In this document: positions 33,501-45,859 of the stretch, in pieces
Layout: each line of letters begins with the position of its first letter
Numbering within the stretch: the stretch's first letter is position 1
Assembly: GCF_003590095.1 (NCBI RefSeq)
Contig: NC_039490.1
Span: 3,117,834 to 3,181,833, forward strand
Source of the DNA: Trichoplusia ni
Taxonomy: Eukaryota; Arthropoda; Insecta; Lepidoptera; Noctuidae
Length of the DNA stretch: 64,000 nt
Direction of reading: 5' to 3'
Notes under the pieces: generated by a model
Databases searched by the model: none
What the model was told of the DNA's origin: nothing
The model's input: only the letters and a program-made list of their open reading frames with translations
Translations under genes and position numbers: made by a program

Positions 33501-34030
33501 AAATTCCACACAAATAAGACAAATACCAGTAGTTTATCATTCCGTGAAATATTTGATGTTAGTCACATTGTTTTCCTATTTGGACAATGACTTATATGCC
33601 GCTTATAAGAAAATGTCTATCGTTTTAGTGCGTTAATCTCGGAGATTACTGAGTCAAGGCGGATGTCACTAAAAGTACACTTTGACACGTCTCGAGAAGT
33701 CCCCGTTATGTTTACACTAGAACGTCACTAGAAAAGAAAAATTACGCTAAAAGATACACGATTTTCGAACTTAAGTCTTTGCTGTTAAGGTTTAAATTTG
33801 AGTAGTATTCGTTTTGTTTATCTTTACACCAACTGATTGGATTGTCATATTGTTCGAAATTTAAAAATGAGTTATTTTTCCTTGCAACCAAGGGGTTATG
33901 ACGTAAGAGGTAAACAACCGAAATGAATGTGTTGATTTGAAAGTGGTGATTTTTAATTTTATTTTAATATTTCGTTCGGAAATTGTTAAAAACAGTTTTA
34001 ATTACAATTAAGAGTAAATAAGTACCTTAC
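30565..34030. other. no gene seen
   Basis: AT-rich. A strong plus acceptor tract ctgtctttttcttcag at about 31641 leads to a frame that stops after nine codons. Numerous short open frames (30906-31790, 33008-33241) lack support. No named repeat was recognised. Confidence 0.4.
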
Positions 34031-34093
34031 GAGTTCGAAGTTTGTCATAGGGTTTTTCATTTTTCATCAAGTTAAAAAAAGTTGCAAATGTAC
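34031..34093 (-). CDS. best-supported candidate internal exon (63 nt)
   Basis: Minus strand. The acceptor is textbook: AACTAAC branch site, then tcttttgttctgtttatttt cag ending at 34094. The donor is ACTC|GTAAGG at 34026-34030. The exon is 2 + 60 + 1 bases, so its removal keeps the frame. Only one frame is open and reads TFATFFNLMKNEKPYDKLRT; the other two contain stops. I do not recognise the protein. Exons of 60-75 nt that keep frame are common as cassette exons in long-intron genes. Confidence 0.45.
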
Positions 34094-35630
34094 CTGAAAA
34101 TAAACAGAACAAAAGAGTTAGTTAAAATTTAAACTTACATAATAGCATTTGAAATATAATACAGGATAATTGTTTAAAATATGATGTTATGAGAATTTCA
34201 CAGTTTGCAAAATAATATATTACTTTCATTTATTTGAACCCTATGATGATGAGATCAAACAAAATAAAAATTTTTAAATTACATAATTAAATATCAAAAA
34301 ATATTTTTTACACTATTTAATTAGAATGTTATGTTTTGCTATTATTTACTTGAAAATTAATACTTATTTTTAAGTTCCAATATAGGGCAGTGTTACATAG
34401 GGAAAATGTCACATAGTAAAATATGTAATATAGACACGAAACAGGAAATTAATCGTGTTGTACGAGCAATTAATAAATGGCTCACAGCCATACATTTAGT
34501 GGCCTGTTGACGTCAAACAAATGTTCTAGGATTTTTTGTACGAACTCTTTAACTCCATAACTCTTGCCTAATGTGACACATTGATTTGTGTTAAGGCGAA
34601 GATTCGGCGATCGATATAATTAAAGTTGCAATAAAATACGCAATTTAAACAGAAAACATTTTATTTAAATAATAAAATATTAGTACTATCATTTATAATA
34701 ATAGTGTTTAACATTTATTTTCGCGTTTCACGAAATTATATTTAAATTATTGAATTTCGAATTTATTGTTTTTGTCTCATCTAAATTTTGTTTTGAATTA
34801 TGAATTTGCATTCGGCAAGAAACTCGTCGAATATTTTGCATTTTTTCTTAAAAACAAAAGATTCGTTTTATAAAAATGGAATCATAAAAACTGCATTCAG
34901 AATATTGATTGCTGCTTAGCATAATTTACACATAAAAATCCGAGGAATTTATTCTCCAAGAATCACATTCATCTTAAGACACAATGTTTTGAATATTGTC
35001 ACATTTATTTTCGTAATTTATTTTTAAATAGTAGCTATTATTGTATTGTAATAATAACACTAAATTATTGGACTATTTTTATTTATGTTTCTGGTCACTA
35101 AATATTGTTTAATAGGTAATTTGTCTGCGAACTATAAACTCTGAACGATAATAATCATTTTAAATGATTCACGGAACCAATATAATGAAATTGTGATTTC
35201 AAATGTGATGACGTAAACCTATAAAAAAAAAAACTAAATATTTTTTTTTTTACTCTTCTAATATTTTTTTTGCCTTGAATTTCTAATTGATCGACAAATG
35301 TTCACAGTACAGTTGCGAAAACCATTGTTTAAGAAACATGAAGGATATTTATGGTAAAACTTGTTACGACGTATCTTACTAACTGAGTGTTAATTTTCCT
35401 CTTACAAAGTGGACATTCAGTTGCAATATATAGCCAATTTTACGTTCCGCACTCAAATTTCGATTAAGACGCGTCTCATTTAAATTTTATGTCCGTTGTT
35501 TATGTAAATACGTTGATTAGTTACTTTTGTTCGGGCTTACAATGTATATCGATTGACTAAACGTTTTAATATATAATATACGAAAACGTATTTGCTAACA
35601 GCTTTTAGCAGTCCCTTAGCGTGGGTGATA

Positions 35631-35646
35631 TGACCTTTATAGGTCA
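35631..35646. promoter_or_regulatory. everted repeat of nuclear-receptor half-sites
   Basis: TGACCTTTATAGGTCA consists of two AGGTCA half-sites pointing away from each other with four bases between, a layout that some nuclear-receptor dimers bind. A chance 16-base dyad of this exact motif is uncommon, but function is inferred only. Confidence 0.25.
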
Positions 35647-35777
35647 CACTGAAATAGAATTTACGATACAATTTCCCAATACATTGAAAACTAATAAAAA
35701 TAAAAACACCATCTATACTCTTGATCGATCGACAGGGTAGGTGTAGAATGACTAAGAAAAATAAACTATTTTTTTGT

Positions 35778-35815
35778 CACATCACAAAAAAAAACATTTT
35801 TTTTTTTGTGATGTG
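35778..35815. repeat. hairpin with A/T tract arms
   Basis: Arms cacatcacaaaaaaaaa (35778-35794) and tttttttttgtgatgtg (35799-35815) pair over 17 bases across a 4-base loop. Confidence 0.6.
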
Positions 35816-37454
35816 TATGTGATGATGTGTGTCTTTGTAAATTTTGTATATTTTTAATTTTGTTTTAAAAATGTATATATTAAGTTTACTTTTATTGTAG
35901 AAATATAATTATTTTCATAAAAACAATACCTACGCAAGTAACCCTATTGGAACCCCATCAATAACAGTGCCTCCCCTTAACCCCCACAAATTACCCCCCT
36001 TTCCCCCATCGTGTCAAGTATGACGCAATTATTGGCGCGATCCATCATTCGGGACGTGTGACACAACTAAATAATTTTCGGGTTAAACATTTAATTCTGT
36101 GGGGTATGAAACAACGTCGCATTCATAGGGTTGATGTATGGGAGAATTAGAGGTTGTGCTACTTAAATATTATGTTAACATGTTGTTTGATGAAAATAAA
36201 TAAAACTTCAGGAATATAAAAATAACTCAAGAAAAATATTTGTTTGCTTATAATTTATAAACTCATGAACTATACTCTAATCAACCGAATGTAAAATCAA
36301 TGTGCTTGGAGTATAAGTTGCCAGTATAGACAAATTTTTTTAAGGTGACACTTCTGAAATATTTGTGATTTTTTTTTAATTCAATGGGTTTCTTCCCCGA
36401 ACTCTGTATATTTACTTAAATCTTAAATTTCCAATAGTCCTACTTTCAAAACACAACCCCCAAAAAACCGTTCATCCAACATTATTACGAAAATCCTTCA
36501 AAAACTAATTATCCTACACAATAGTCTTTTCTAATATCGTACCGAACAAAGCGGTGCCCCCATTCAGTGCGGCCAATCCGTCAAGAGATGGCGCCACAAT
36601 GGGGGATTAGGTTATATTGCGACACCTTTGTAGGAGCGTGTTATGATCGAGATGAATATTAGGGATTATCACAGCTTCCCCAATGTTCCGTATTTCTTTA
36701 GGACTGGGGTTGGGGGATCAGGTTGGTTGTTGAAAAATTTTGGGTTGAAAATTTGCTTGGGGTTTTGTCTTGTTATTATTTGTACTGACGGAATTACTAG
36801 TTTTTTTTTCATGACAGTAGATTGCAGCTTGTATATGATAACCATTTCGGCAATCTTTTGTTTTTGGAGACACTAAAACAAATTTTTTTGTCCTTTGCCA
36901 ATTGTCTAAGAATCGTATTTCAGTGCAAAAGGACAGAACACAGGACAGAAACTAACTCAACCAACTCTAAAAAATATACCAAAGAGTTTTTACTCTTCTG
37001 TCAAAAGATTATGACAACACCAATAGTATTCGTTGAACAAATAAACAAATATTCATTCGATAGCGAACAAGGGTAGTTTCTGAGGGTGTAATAATGCTCG
37101 GCTTACTTCGGTATTACGATGAGAAGACCGCTAATATTTGTGGGGTTAGGATCGGTTCACAATGGACGAGAATATGGACAGAAATCATTTTGGAAGATTA
37201 TCGTTCAATGGCTAATGTTGTAAGCAGGGATTTTAATTCCTGTTTGGAGTTGTGATTATTTCGTACTCGAAGTCATAAGGTACGAGAAATTTTATTGATG
37301 ATTTTGTACGTGTTTTAGTACGTTTTAATTCATGTTCAAACAATAAGAATCAGAAAGCTGTTGTATCTTGATCATTTCAGTATTTTTATTTGAATACCCC
37401 ACGTTTATATGATGATACACATCTTAATAGATCCAATCTCTGTGTCAATATCCT

Positions 37455-37510
37455 GCGACACAAGGATTAAATTTCTCACAGCAGAGTTGTTTTTAAAAGA
37501 ATAATAATAA
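37455..37510 (+). repeat. interspersed repeat fragment sharing an 18-mer with 9046
   Basis: GCGACACAAGGATTAAAT followed by cacagcagagttg and an A-rich end; the exact 18-mer is at 9046-9063. Confidence 0.45.
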
Positions 37511-37750
37511 GAAAAATCTAGTATTTCCAGGCACGTAAATTATGAGCCCATTTAAAAAAAGTTCAAACTGTCAGTTGTTATAATTTTGCTTTGCAATTTG
37601 CAGTTTTTATGATAAATTTAATAAGAGTAGTATGGACCCCAGTGTGTTCACAGCTCTAGGGCAATCAGTCTTTGACACAATGCGGCGACATTCTCTCCCC
37701 GAGTTTGATTAACGCGGTTATGTTAGGCTTCCGAATGTTCACAGACTTAC

Positions 37751-37797
37751 CTTTTATTATCCCTCTGTGGTACGTATGTAGCAAGGAGGATATGTGC
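37751..37797 (-). CDS. candidate small exon (47 nt)
   Basis: Minus strand. Acceptor gctttttatatgcccag ends at 37798; donor AAAAG|GTAAGT at 37745-37750. Two frames are open; one reads AHILLATYVPQRDNK. G+C is raised. It is short and could be chance. Confidence 0.25.
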
Positions 37798-38522
37798 CTG
37801 GGCATATAAAAAGCTTTTCATGATCTGAGTTAAAAAAAAAATTGAATATCTGCGAGCATTTCATTTTTTTTTTGTTTTTGATGGCTTCAATTTAGGGAAA
37901 GAAATAAAAACAAAGCCATTTCTCAGTGACCTGTTTCACTCCCAAGAACAAAAGAAAACGTGTGTCAGAATATTCATTTTCGAACTACCCACAGCAACAT
38001 TAAAATCTACATAAATACATCAAAAATCATATTTTATTATCATTTACGCACAAATTGGATTAAGATGCACTGTAAAATATCAAATATGATCCAAAGTTAT
38101 AAGACAAAAAACGTCAGAAACCATTAAATCAAAACGAAAAAGTAACTAAGCTCCCATGTTATGTAAACACTCATGTTTCTGTCTTAAGCGTATGACAAAA
38201 TTATATAATTTACGACTTATCGTACACGGGGAATTTTGTTTATAATATTGTCACGGAAAGAAAATTATAAAAGTATTATTTATATGCGGGGTAAGCACAA
38301 CAATCGTATATATACCAATAAAACGTGTCAGCGGCAAAATAATTGGGCCGGAAAATTATTATAATATTATAAATAGTTTAGTCTGGGAGTTATTTTGTAC
38401 GTGTCGTTTCTGAACAGACCGCGGTCGTAACTCATAATTCTGTTTACAGCGACGTTGCATCCTTGATACTTGCAAGATTTTAGAATTCATTTATTATTAT
38501 AAAGCTTAAACTAAATTATATC
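37798..38522. other. no gene seen
   Basis: AT-rich sequence. Confidence 0.45.
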
Positions 38523-38712
38523 CCACTAATATTATACAGGCGAAAGTTTGTGAGTGTGTATGTTTGTTACTTCTTCACGTCAAAAAGGCTGAACCGATTT
38601 TAATGAAATTTGGTATGGAGTTAGCTGACACCCTGGATTACACATAGGCTATTTATTACGAGAAAATATCTTATTTCCTAACCACGCGGACGAAGTCGAG
38701 GGTAACAGCTAG
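38523..38712 (-). mobile_element. retro-element-like repeat, inverted copy
   Basis: Read on the minus strand: ctagctgttaccctcgactt cgtccgcgtgg, then ccataccaaatttcattaaa atcggttcagcc, then gtaacaaacatacacactca caaactttcgcc and tataatattagt. Same family as 14550-14748 (+) and 49510-49595 (+). The copy looks complete by the order of its landmarks. Confidence 0.65.
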
Positions 38713-38928
38713 TTTATAATAACAGCAACGGCAATTTCTGAAGTGAATATTGTTCTTTTTTCACGACACTCAAAACACTTTTTTTTCTTGCCAGTAGCAA
38801 CATATTTTGTTTTTTACATTTTGTATAAAGAAAACAAAATGTCCAATGAAGCGTCGAAACATAAAGTCCTTTTACCAGCCAGCAATGTCTTAGTTCATTA
38901 GCAAGCCTCATTTGCTTCTATTTTTCAG

Positions 38929-39003
38929 ATCGTATCACACTACTGGGTCAGAAAGGTGCTACAAAAACAACGAGTCCCACATCTCATCAAATGCTAAACA
39001 CAG
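38929..39003 (+). CDS. candidate cassette exon (75 nt)
   Basis: Acceptor catttgcttctatttttcag ends at 38928; donor ACAG|GTTAGT at 39004. The length is a multiple of three, so it can be skipped or included in frame. One open frame reads RITLLGQKGATKTTSPTSHQ then MLNT, a Thr/Ser-rich linker-like string. A second frame (SYHTTGSERCYKNNESHISS) is also open, and the third stops near the end. About 42% G+C. Unrecognised. Confidence 0.4.
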
Positions 39004-41217
39004 GTTAGTTTTATACGAACATATGTAGTTATTAATAAAAGAAATAGACAGTTATCTATCAGATAAGTGCAGTTAATGAACATTTGTCGATGCTTAAGCC
39101 AAGATGTTATCCGGCATGTCAATTTTTGAGATCCATATCACATTCTTGATTGCCACTGAAAGGCTTATTAAGTGAAAATGTTTAACCGATAAATGATAAG
39201 AAAAATTGTAACATATGTTGTCTGTAATGAGATGTCAATTTGTGATAGTTACGGTTTACAGTTGCTAACGGTGTTGAATTGATAGGTGCTTGTCGGCGTA
39301 TTATAATGATGATTTTTATTGTGTCAAGTCGATATTATGCACACTGTCGCATATTTTTATCGTAAGACATGAAAATATTGCAAATTGCAGCAAGTGTTAA
39401 GACTTGTGTCTTTTTAATTGAACACAGTTCGATACATTTTAATAAAGCTTTAAATTAAAAATAGTGCATTTAAATTTACATTCAAGTGAAGTAAGTTAGC
39501 AAGGAATAAATAGATCGCCTCGTGAAAATATCAAGACCATTCGATCCAATTACAGTCGGACAAAGATTTTATTGTACTTGATAATAAAATAATTCATATA
39601 AATAAAAAGTTCTTGTTTATTTCGAGATAACCAAAACTTGATGACATGACGTGCAATAATTTGATAGTTTTATTGGTTATTGCTGAGAAAATATCATGAA
39701 AAGCCGGTGTGTTCCACGATTTATTGTTCATTTTATATTTTGTTTCCGTCAAAAATAAATTACTATTATTTTTTTAAGTCATTAGCGAGTTTCTTTCAAA
39801 TTCTTTTGATCTTATACCCTATTAAATTGGTCCGTTAATTTCTCCAAGTAGATTTTTATTAAAATGTTTTAGTGTTAATATTAAATAATGCTCAATTACT
39901 GTCAGCACTAAAGAGTTGGAGGTCGAGTTTAGACCACAGAGTATAAAGGATACATAGATAATGTAGAGTAAATTATGAACAGTTAGAGCGAAGGAAATAC
40001 GCATGAGTTGTAAAAAAAAAGTTGTAAAAACACAGCTCTAATAATAGTTGTCATAAAATGAGTTTTTTATTAACACGACAATGATTTAGGTTGATTAGCA
40101 CTAAAGCGTATATTAGTTAGAGTTAAGAATAATATAAAAATATGTATTACAAGTTTCCTGCCATTTGCTTATTGTCAAACTGTTCTGATTAGTTTTATTA
40201 GCAATCTAGTCTAATCTCGCCATTTTTATAATACACTCGTAAACTATAAAATTTGACATTGTTTTATGTTTTAGGGCTCTTCTTTTCGAAATATGTCAGA
40301 AACTGGATTTAAGAAAATCTTTGTAGACCGCGGATCCCAAATCCTATATTTGTTTATATGTTTTTGCAATGGATGTAGGGCAGAAAAATCTTTGCTTTTA
40401 AAATGACTTTAAAAAGAAGTTTGGTTTTATGGAGGCAAAAAACAGGTGTCAAAACCAAAATATCACATTTTAATCACTTGAAACTTTAAAGGAATCCAAA
40501 AATAGACCCCTTTCACAATATATTGACGGAAATATTGAAAATTTATTGTTTCAAGATTCATATTACTGCAGTAAATAAAAAAGAGTACCACTCGGATTAC
40601 AACAGTAGAAAGAGGTTAAAATTAACCCTAAACTGCCAGCAATTTGTTAATTGTTAGGGTGGTTTTTGTTACGTTTATTTTTAAAGGGTTTATTTATGAA
40701 TTCGAATGGCCGCGGAAGACTAAGGGTTGACGTTAATTTGAATTTTATGAACTTTATTTTTACGAATTCAAAAGGGGTTGATTCTCTTGAGACGCATCAA
40801 AAGTGCAAGGAGGTTTTTTTCGTATAATTTATATTTTGGTGTTTGTCAGATTATTTTCGTACTTTTTATGGGACATATCTTTTTAAATACGCTTTGTGGT
40901 AAATAAATTATTGACTAGATACATATTACCTAAAGCTTTCTACACCAGACAAATTCTCTTACGAACCCTCGCGAAACCCAATTAATATTACAACAAAAAC
41001 TTATCCCTATGTTATTAACAAAATATAGCTATCCAATCAACAAGTCCAATTGAAGTTAATAAGTTTTGTCTGCGAGTTAATCTTCCGGTCACCTACTTGT
41101 TCCGTACGTACAGCGATCTAATCAAACTTGCTAGACTCCTCACAGGTTTACGAGTCAACGGATTAAGGGATATTATTATATTGTAGGGTGGCAAATATTA
41201 AGAGGAGAAGACCTTAT
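39004..41217. other. no gene seen
   Basis: AT-rich sequence without identified features. Confidence 0.45.
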
Positions 41218-41375
41218 CTATACTAATATATAAAGCTGAAGACCATCACGCTGCGACTAATAGGAGCGAAGATACAATGGAAAATGTGAAAAAAAAACAG
41301 GGCAGGTATAAATCATAACTGACATATTATTATCTTCTACCCACGGCGACGAAGTCTAAGAAGCTAGTAATTTAT
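41218..41375 (+). mobile_element. internally deleted retro-element-like repeat
   Basis: Begins ctatactaatatataaagct gaaga, jumps to catcacgctgcgactaatag gagcgaagatacaatggaaa and ends cacggcgacgaagtc and agctagtaattt. These are the two ends of a very common lepidopteran element; the middle is missing. Confidence 0.6.
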
Positions 41376-44300
41376 ATACCTACAATACGATATTAGTATA
41401 ATTTTTAAGAAAATCCGAAAGTTCTGGAAATCGAATGCGCTTGTCAATTGTTTTTCTGGATCAAAATACTCTTTCTGCGATGAAACTCAAATTTATTAGA
41501 TCTAAATTTTTATTATGCACGCGTCACTTAAATACGTAGTTGGTAAACACTTTTTTATTTCATAGGGTCGTGTTAAATGGCAAGATTTTCTACTCTATTT
41601 TGTATCACATAAATAATATATTTTAAGACTGTACCTATTAATTAGAAACTATACAATATAAGATGTCAACACAGTTGTGTTCATATCCTGTGTTTGACCT
41701 TATTATTTTTTAATTAAAATCATTAATTTCGCTATGTCAAGAACTTAAGATTTATAACTACTAACATTATATCGTTTGACGACTTAACCAGTTAAAATTT
41801 AAAAGGCATGACTTATACGAGTGACTAAGAGTTTTATAAAGTTGATCCGAATCTATGTGTAGAAAATATATAATATAAAATATAGTCGCAAATCGTATGT
41901 ATCTTATCATTGTAAGTCGTGCATATTTTAAGTACGATTCGTCCTCATGAAAGATACTATAAAACTATTTATCTAGTAATGTACGCAATGGGAAAAATCA
42001 GAAAACTGGTTAATCTTTTCATTCAGGAATAGGTCACGGTTTTGCACGATATGACGAATAATTTAAGATTCGAAAAAACACTCACAATATTCTGATTAAT
42101 TGACATTAAAAACATTTATTCGATTTTCGTTTATAATTATGTAGCACACGTAGGTATATCAGAGTCGTGCAGGTATAAAAAGAAAATAAAATCTCTTAAA
42201 TAAGTACAAATCACAGTACACCGTACTTCCTTTAAAAAACTCAAACGCCTAACCCTTCTCGCGACTTATTTTTTACAATTCAAACATCTGTTTGTTATTC
42301 AACCTATTTTTGAACACCCCTGTCATTGTGGCTCAATTAAGACGCGTATACGTTTTAATGGCCAAGTGATATTTCTATCTTAAAGTAACATTTTTACGCG
42401 ACTTTTTTGCTGTAATTAGATATTTAATTGAGTAATTTATTGGTGTGTAGCAAGCTTTATGGCTTAGTTCGGGCATTGGGTTGCAACGAAAGTATTTATT
42501 AAGAAGTGAAACGGATTTTCGTTTATAATTTATTTGAGCGGTTTGTTCTATTTTTTTTATGGAAATGAAATTGAAAAATTAATGAAAATTGTTTCGTTAA
42601 ATTTTAACGATAGCTTAGCAATTTTACAACATTTTTATTGTACACCAGTGAGTTATTCATTAGAGTTCAAAAAACTATTATTACGTTTTTAGCTTTTACT
42701 GTATTCCCCCTTTTGGATTTATAATTTAGATAACACCTAAAGGCTGAAGCTGGCTAAAGCAACACAATTTTTACCATTATAATTAAAAATCGACAGTCAC
42801 TAAATCACTACCACAAAATCAAACACATTTCAAATCTAAATTCCCAGGTTTCAAAGCCACCTTTTAAACCTAAAAATCTATAACTTAAGTACTACCGAAC
42901 TTTTAATATTCATGTAACAGCTCCCAATATTTTAATATCTGTGCTTTGACCTACATACTGGGCGGTCGGTGTGCATACGGCTTAAGACGACCGACATTGC
43001 ATCTCAAGTGCTGCCTTTGAATCTACAGTGTGTATGCAGCTTTATGTTAATATTTGCTTTACTTTATTATGCAGTTCGTGTGAAATTCTGTTCGTGTTTT
43101 GAAAATAAATTGCTTTTATGGTTTTTGTAAGTGAATTATATTTGTTGCCATTTTTACGTTTTCCGTGGTCAGTGTATTGGTGGAATCTTTATATTAGCTT
43201 TAAAATTTAAATGTTTGCTTTTATAAGTATAAGATGTATAATATTATGTATATAAAAAAATCATTATTTAATTCAATGAAACTCAAAATATCTGTCCTTT
43301 TTTATTAGTCCATTGGAAAATACCCACTAATTTGCTTTGCCTACTGTTTTCAACAGAATGTTTCAATTAAAAACCGACTACCAACAACAAAAATATAATA
43401 CTTATAACCAAAAAGCCAAGTCACAACTCGATATCGTTTTTCTCAACACTAAATCATACAAAAACTTAACCCGTTGAATGCGAACCGAAAATAGTTAAAA
43501 CAATAAATATATTTCACGTCACTCAACTGTCATGTATACGGGGGAAAATAAAGCGAAATATGGTTATTGTCATATTATGTCGTATGACAGGAGAAACTTT
43601 AATATGCTCCTGAAATAGACTGAAAGCTTTGGGCAGCTGAATTCGAAACGTTCGGTGTCAGATTCCTTATGCAAATAAATTTTAGATACAATGTTGTTTT
43701 TAAACAAAAGAAAGATGTTTATGAATGATGTTTGTCGAGCTTAATGTAAATGTTTTGTGAGTGTTTTTAACAATGCAACTATTTATAAACAGCAGAAAAA
43801 ATATGTTTTTCACAAATAAATAATTGTCTCATGATAGAACTCGTTAAAATAAATTAAACATATACACTGAAAATAAAACTTTATTCATAGAATAGATCTT
43901 ATAAATACTTCATGTTTAAAATCGCGAAAAAAAAAAGATCCCAAACAATATATCTACCAAATCAAAAAAATATCACATTCATACAAACACACATATTTCA
44001 CAATAAACCTTCGTGGATTTAGACATCCTTAGAGTGTAGACACCCTATCCTATACAACCTATAAGACCTACAGGCAGCGGGCTAGACCCCCGCTGCGCCA
44101 GCGCATCTTGATGTGCCTAACGAGCGCCCGAACAATGTCTCTATTAGCTTATTCTGGAGTTTTAGATCGGAATTACGAAAACTGTGGAGTCGCATCATGT
44201 TTTTATTTTGTAACTTTGGTAGGCAAAAATGTTAAAAAAAGGTAATTTGGAATCGTTATTATTATTAATTAGAGTCATCTTTCTAGATATTTTTTCTCTT

Positions 44301-45145
44301 TAAATGATAATTACGACTGGTAAATACATCAAGTTTTCCATATTTTTCCTACCTAAGATTTATGTGCATATTTTCTTTAGAATAAATCATTTATCAAAAT
44401 AAGAAAACAATAAGAAAATTCCAATTTAACAACATTATTGTGAATCGAAGGAATAAAAGGAAACCTTGGTATCATAAGAAGTGCATTCATGAGTCATTAC
44501 ATATTTTATCATGGGTTTAGTACAGTCAGCAAAACATGCTCAGTCAACACAGAGCGATATACAAAGGACCAATCAGTATTTTTTAATAATAGGTTGTAAT
44601 AGGTATATACCTAGTTTATTTAAACTATAACAGGTATTAAGCTCTATTTTAAATCCCAACGCAAAGAGAGGGGTGTTAAAAGTTTGACGTGTCTCATTGG
44701 TTGTCTGTGGCATCATAGCTGTTTAACGGTTTGATCGATTTCATTTTAGCTTGTTTTTAGAATTATTTGAAAAAAAAAATGATGAGTCATTTTTCAAGTT
44801 CAAAGTTCGTTTGTAGTGGGAAAATGGGATTTGGAATTCCGACAGTCAAGTGAGATTTTCAATTACTTAAGTTTTTTTAATTTTTTGTTTTAAGTTTTTG
44901 TAATTCTGCTAAAGCCGTTTTGTCATGTGAGTTGGGGGTTTCTTTTGGATTTTTAAACCGATTTCTTTGCTCACAGTACTTTGAATTAATTATCATAGGT
45001 AATGTATAGCAACAATAGCGTTTTATTAATGTCAGATATTCTGCCATTTTGTTCTGCTTTATTCTACAGGATTTTCCTTTATCTAGTATTAAAGTAATGA
45101 TAAATTATATTAATTGTGGTACTATTTTATTGTCTTTTTGCGCAG
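41376..45145. other. no gene seen
   Basis: AT-rich. A CpG-bearing stretch at 42960-43040 (gggcggtcggtgtgcatacg) and another at 44075-44135 (cccccgctgcgccagcgcat) stand out slightly. No frames or repeats are supported. Confidence 0.4.
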
Positions 45146-45201
45146 TTATTCGTGGTTTATGAGCTAGTAATGACAGGAAAGGAAACGATAACACGTACAC
45201 G
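45146..45201 (+). CDS. candidate internal exon (56 nt)
   Basis: Acceptor ttttattgtctttttgcgcag ends at 45145 and donor CACG|GTACGT starts at 45202. Only the first frame is open and reads LFVVYELVMTGKETITRT; the other two stop early. Another strong acceptor lies 78 bases upstream. Unrecognised. Confidence 0.35.
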
Positions 45202-45803
45202 GTACGTATTAATAAGTAATTTATAGAATATGGTATGGCAATATTGTTTAGTATAAAGTAAATAGCATCATGAAATAAAATAAGTTAAGATTTGCAATAA
45301 GTCGTATTTTTGTATGCTCTTATTATTAAGGAGTTTACAGTAAAAATACTTTGGTCGATACATAAAAACGGCAATTCATATTTATCATAATAATTGTCGA
45401 CACAATAAATAGATTTTTTTTTTAAAAATCCTAAAAAAAATCACATCCATCTCCTTAGACGTCTCTGTCCGAGGAAACAAGACCCGATCCCCTTACTCCA
45501 CTATGCAAATAAAGTTAGTAGCAAAAACAAAGCGAAACACGGTAATTACACTTGCTTGAAAATTAACTGACATCGATAGGAGTAACATGCACTGGCCTGC
45601 ACGGTACGCGTAATGAGTGGAGATACCGACTCTTAGTGCACGCCACTGTACTTAGGCAGGGGAGACGAACATTTTTTTTTCACGGTAACTTTTTAATGAG
45701 AACAATTAAATGATGAGTAAGGTATTTTTGCACGGCAGTGTCATTAAGTTATTTGTTGGTTAATGTTGATATTGTGAGGAATAGTTGTGCGTTTGAAACT
45801 TAC
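45202..45803. other. no gene seen
   Basis: Mostly AT-rich, with a G+C-richer segment at 45590-45670 (gcctgcacggtacgcgtaat, gagataccgactcttagtgc) of unknown nature. Confidence 0.4.
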
Positions 45804-45859
45804 TTGGATTCATATTTCGGTCCTTTTGTGTTTAATAGTAATTTATGTCTTTGATAAAT
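45804..45859 (-). CDS. candidate internal exon (56 nt)
   Basis: Minus strand. Acceptor agtaacctttattag ends at 45860; donor CCAA|GTAAGT at 45798-45803. The single open frame reads IYQRHKLLLNTKGPKYES. Base composition is AT-rich, so coding evidence is moderate. Confidence 0.3.

Larger units (their letters stand above)
34094..37750. other. no gene seen; small dyads
   Basis: AT-rich. It contains a hairpin at 35778-35815, an everted AGGTCA pair at 35631-35646, and AGATGGCGC at 36586-36594. The region 35930-36010 is pyrimidine-rich on the plus strand (cccctt, ccccca runs). The 77-codon ATG frame at 36643-36876 has no context. The 18-mer repeat copy is at 37455-37472. Confidence 0.4.

Noticed and set aside
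35930..36010. Possible telomeric or satellite tract (C-rich)
   Set aside because: The ccccct and ccccca runs are irregular and do not form a tandem array.
37088..37130. 24-nt micro-exon on the minus strand before GTAAGC
   Set aside because: Too short to judge and the acceptor is poor.
41341..41375. Separate element at cacggcgacgaagtc
   Set aside because: It is the far end of the internally deleted repeat starting at 41218.
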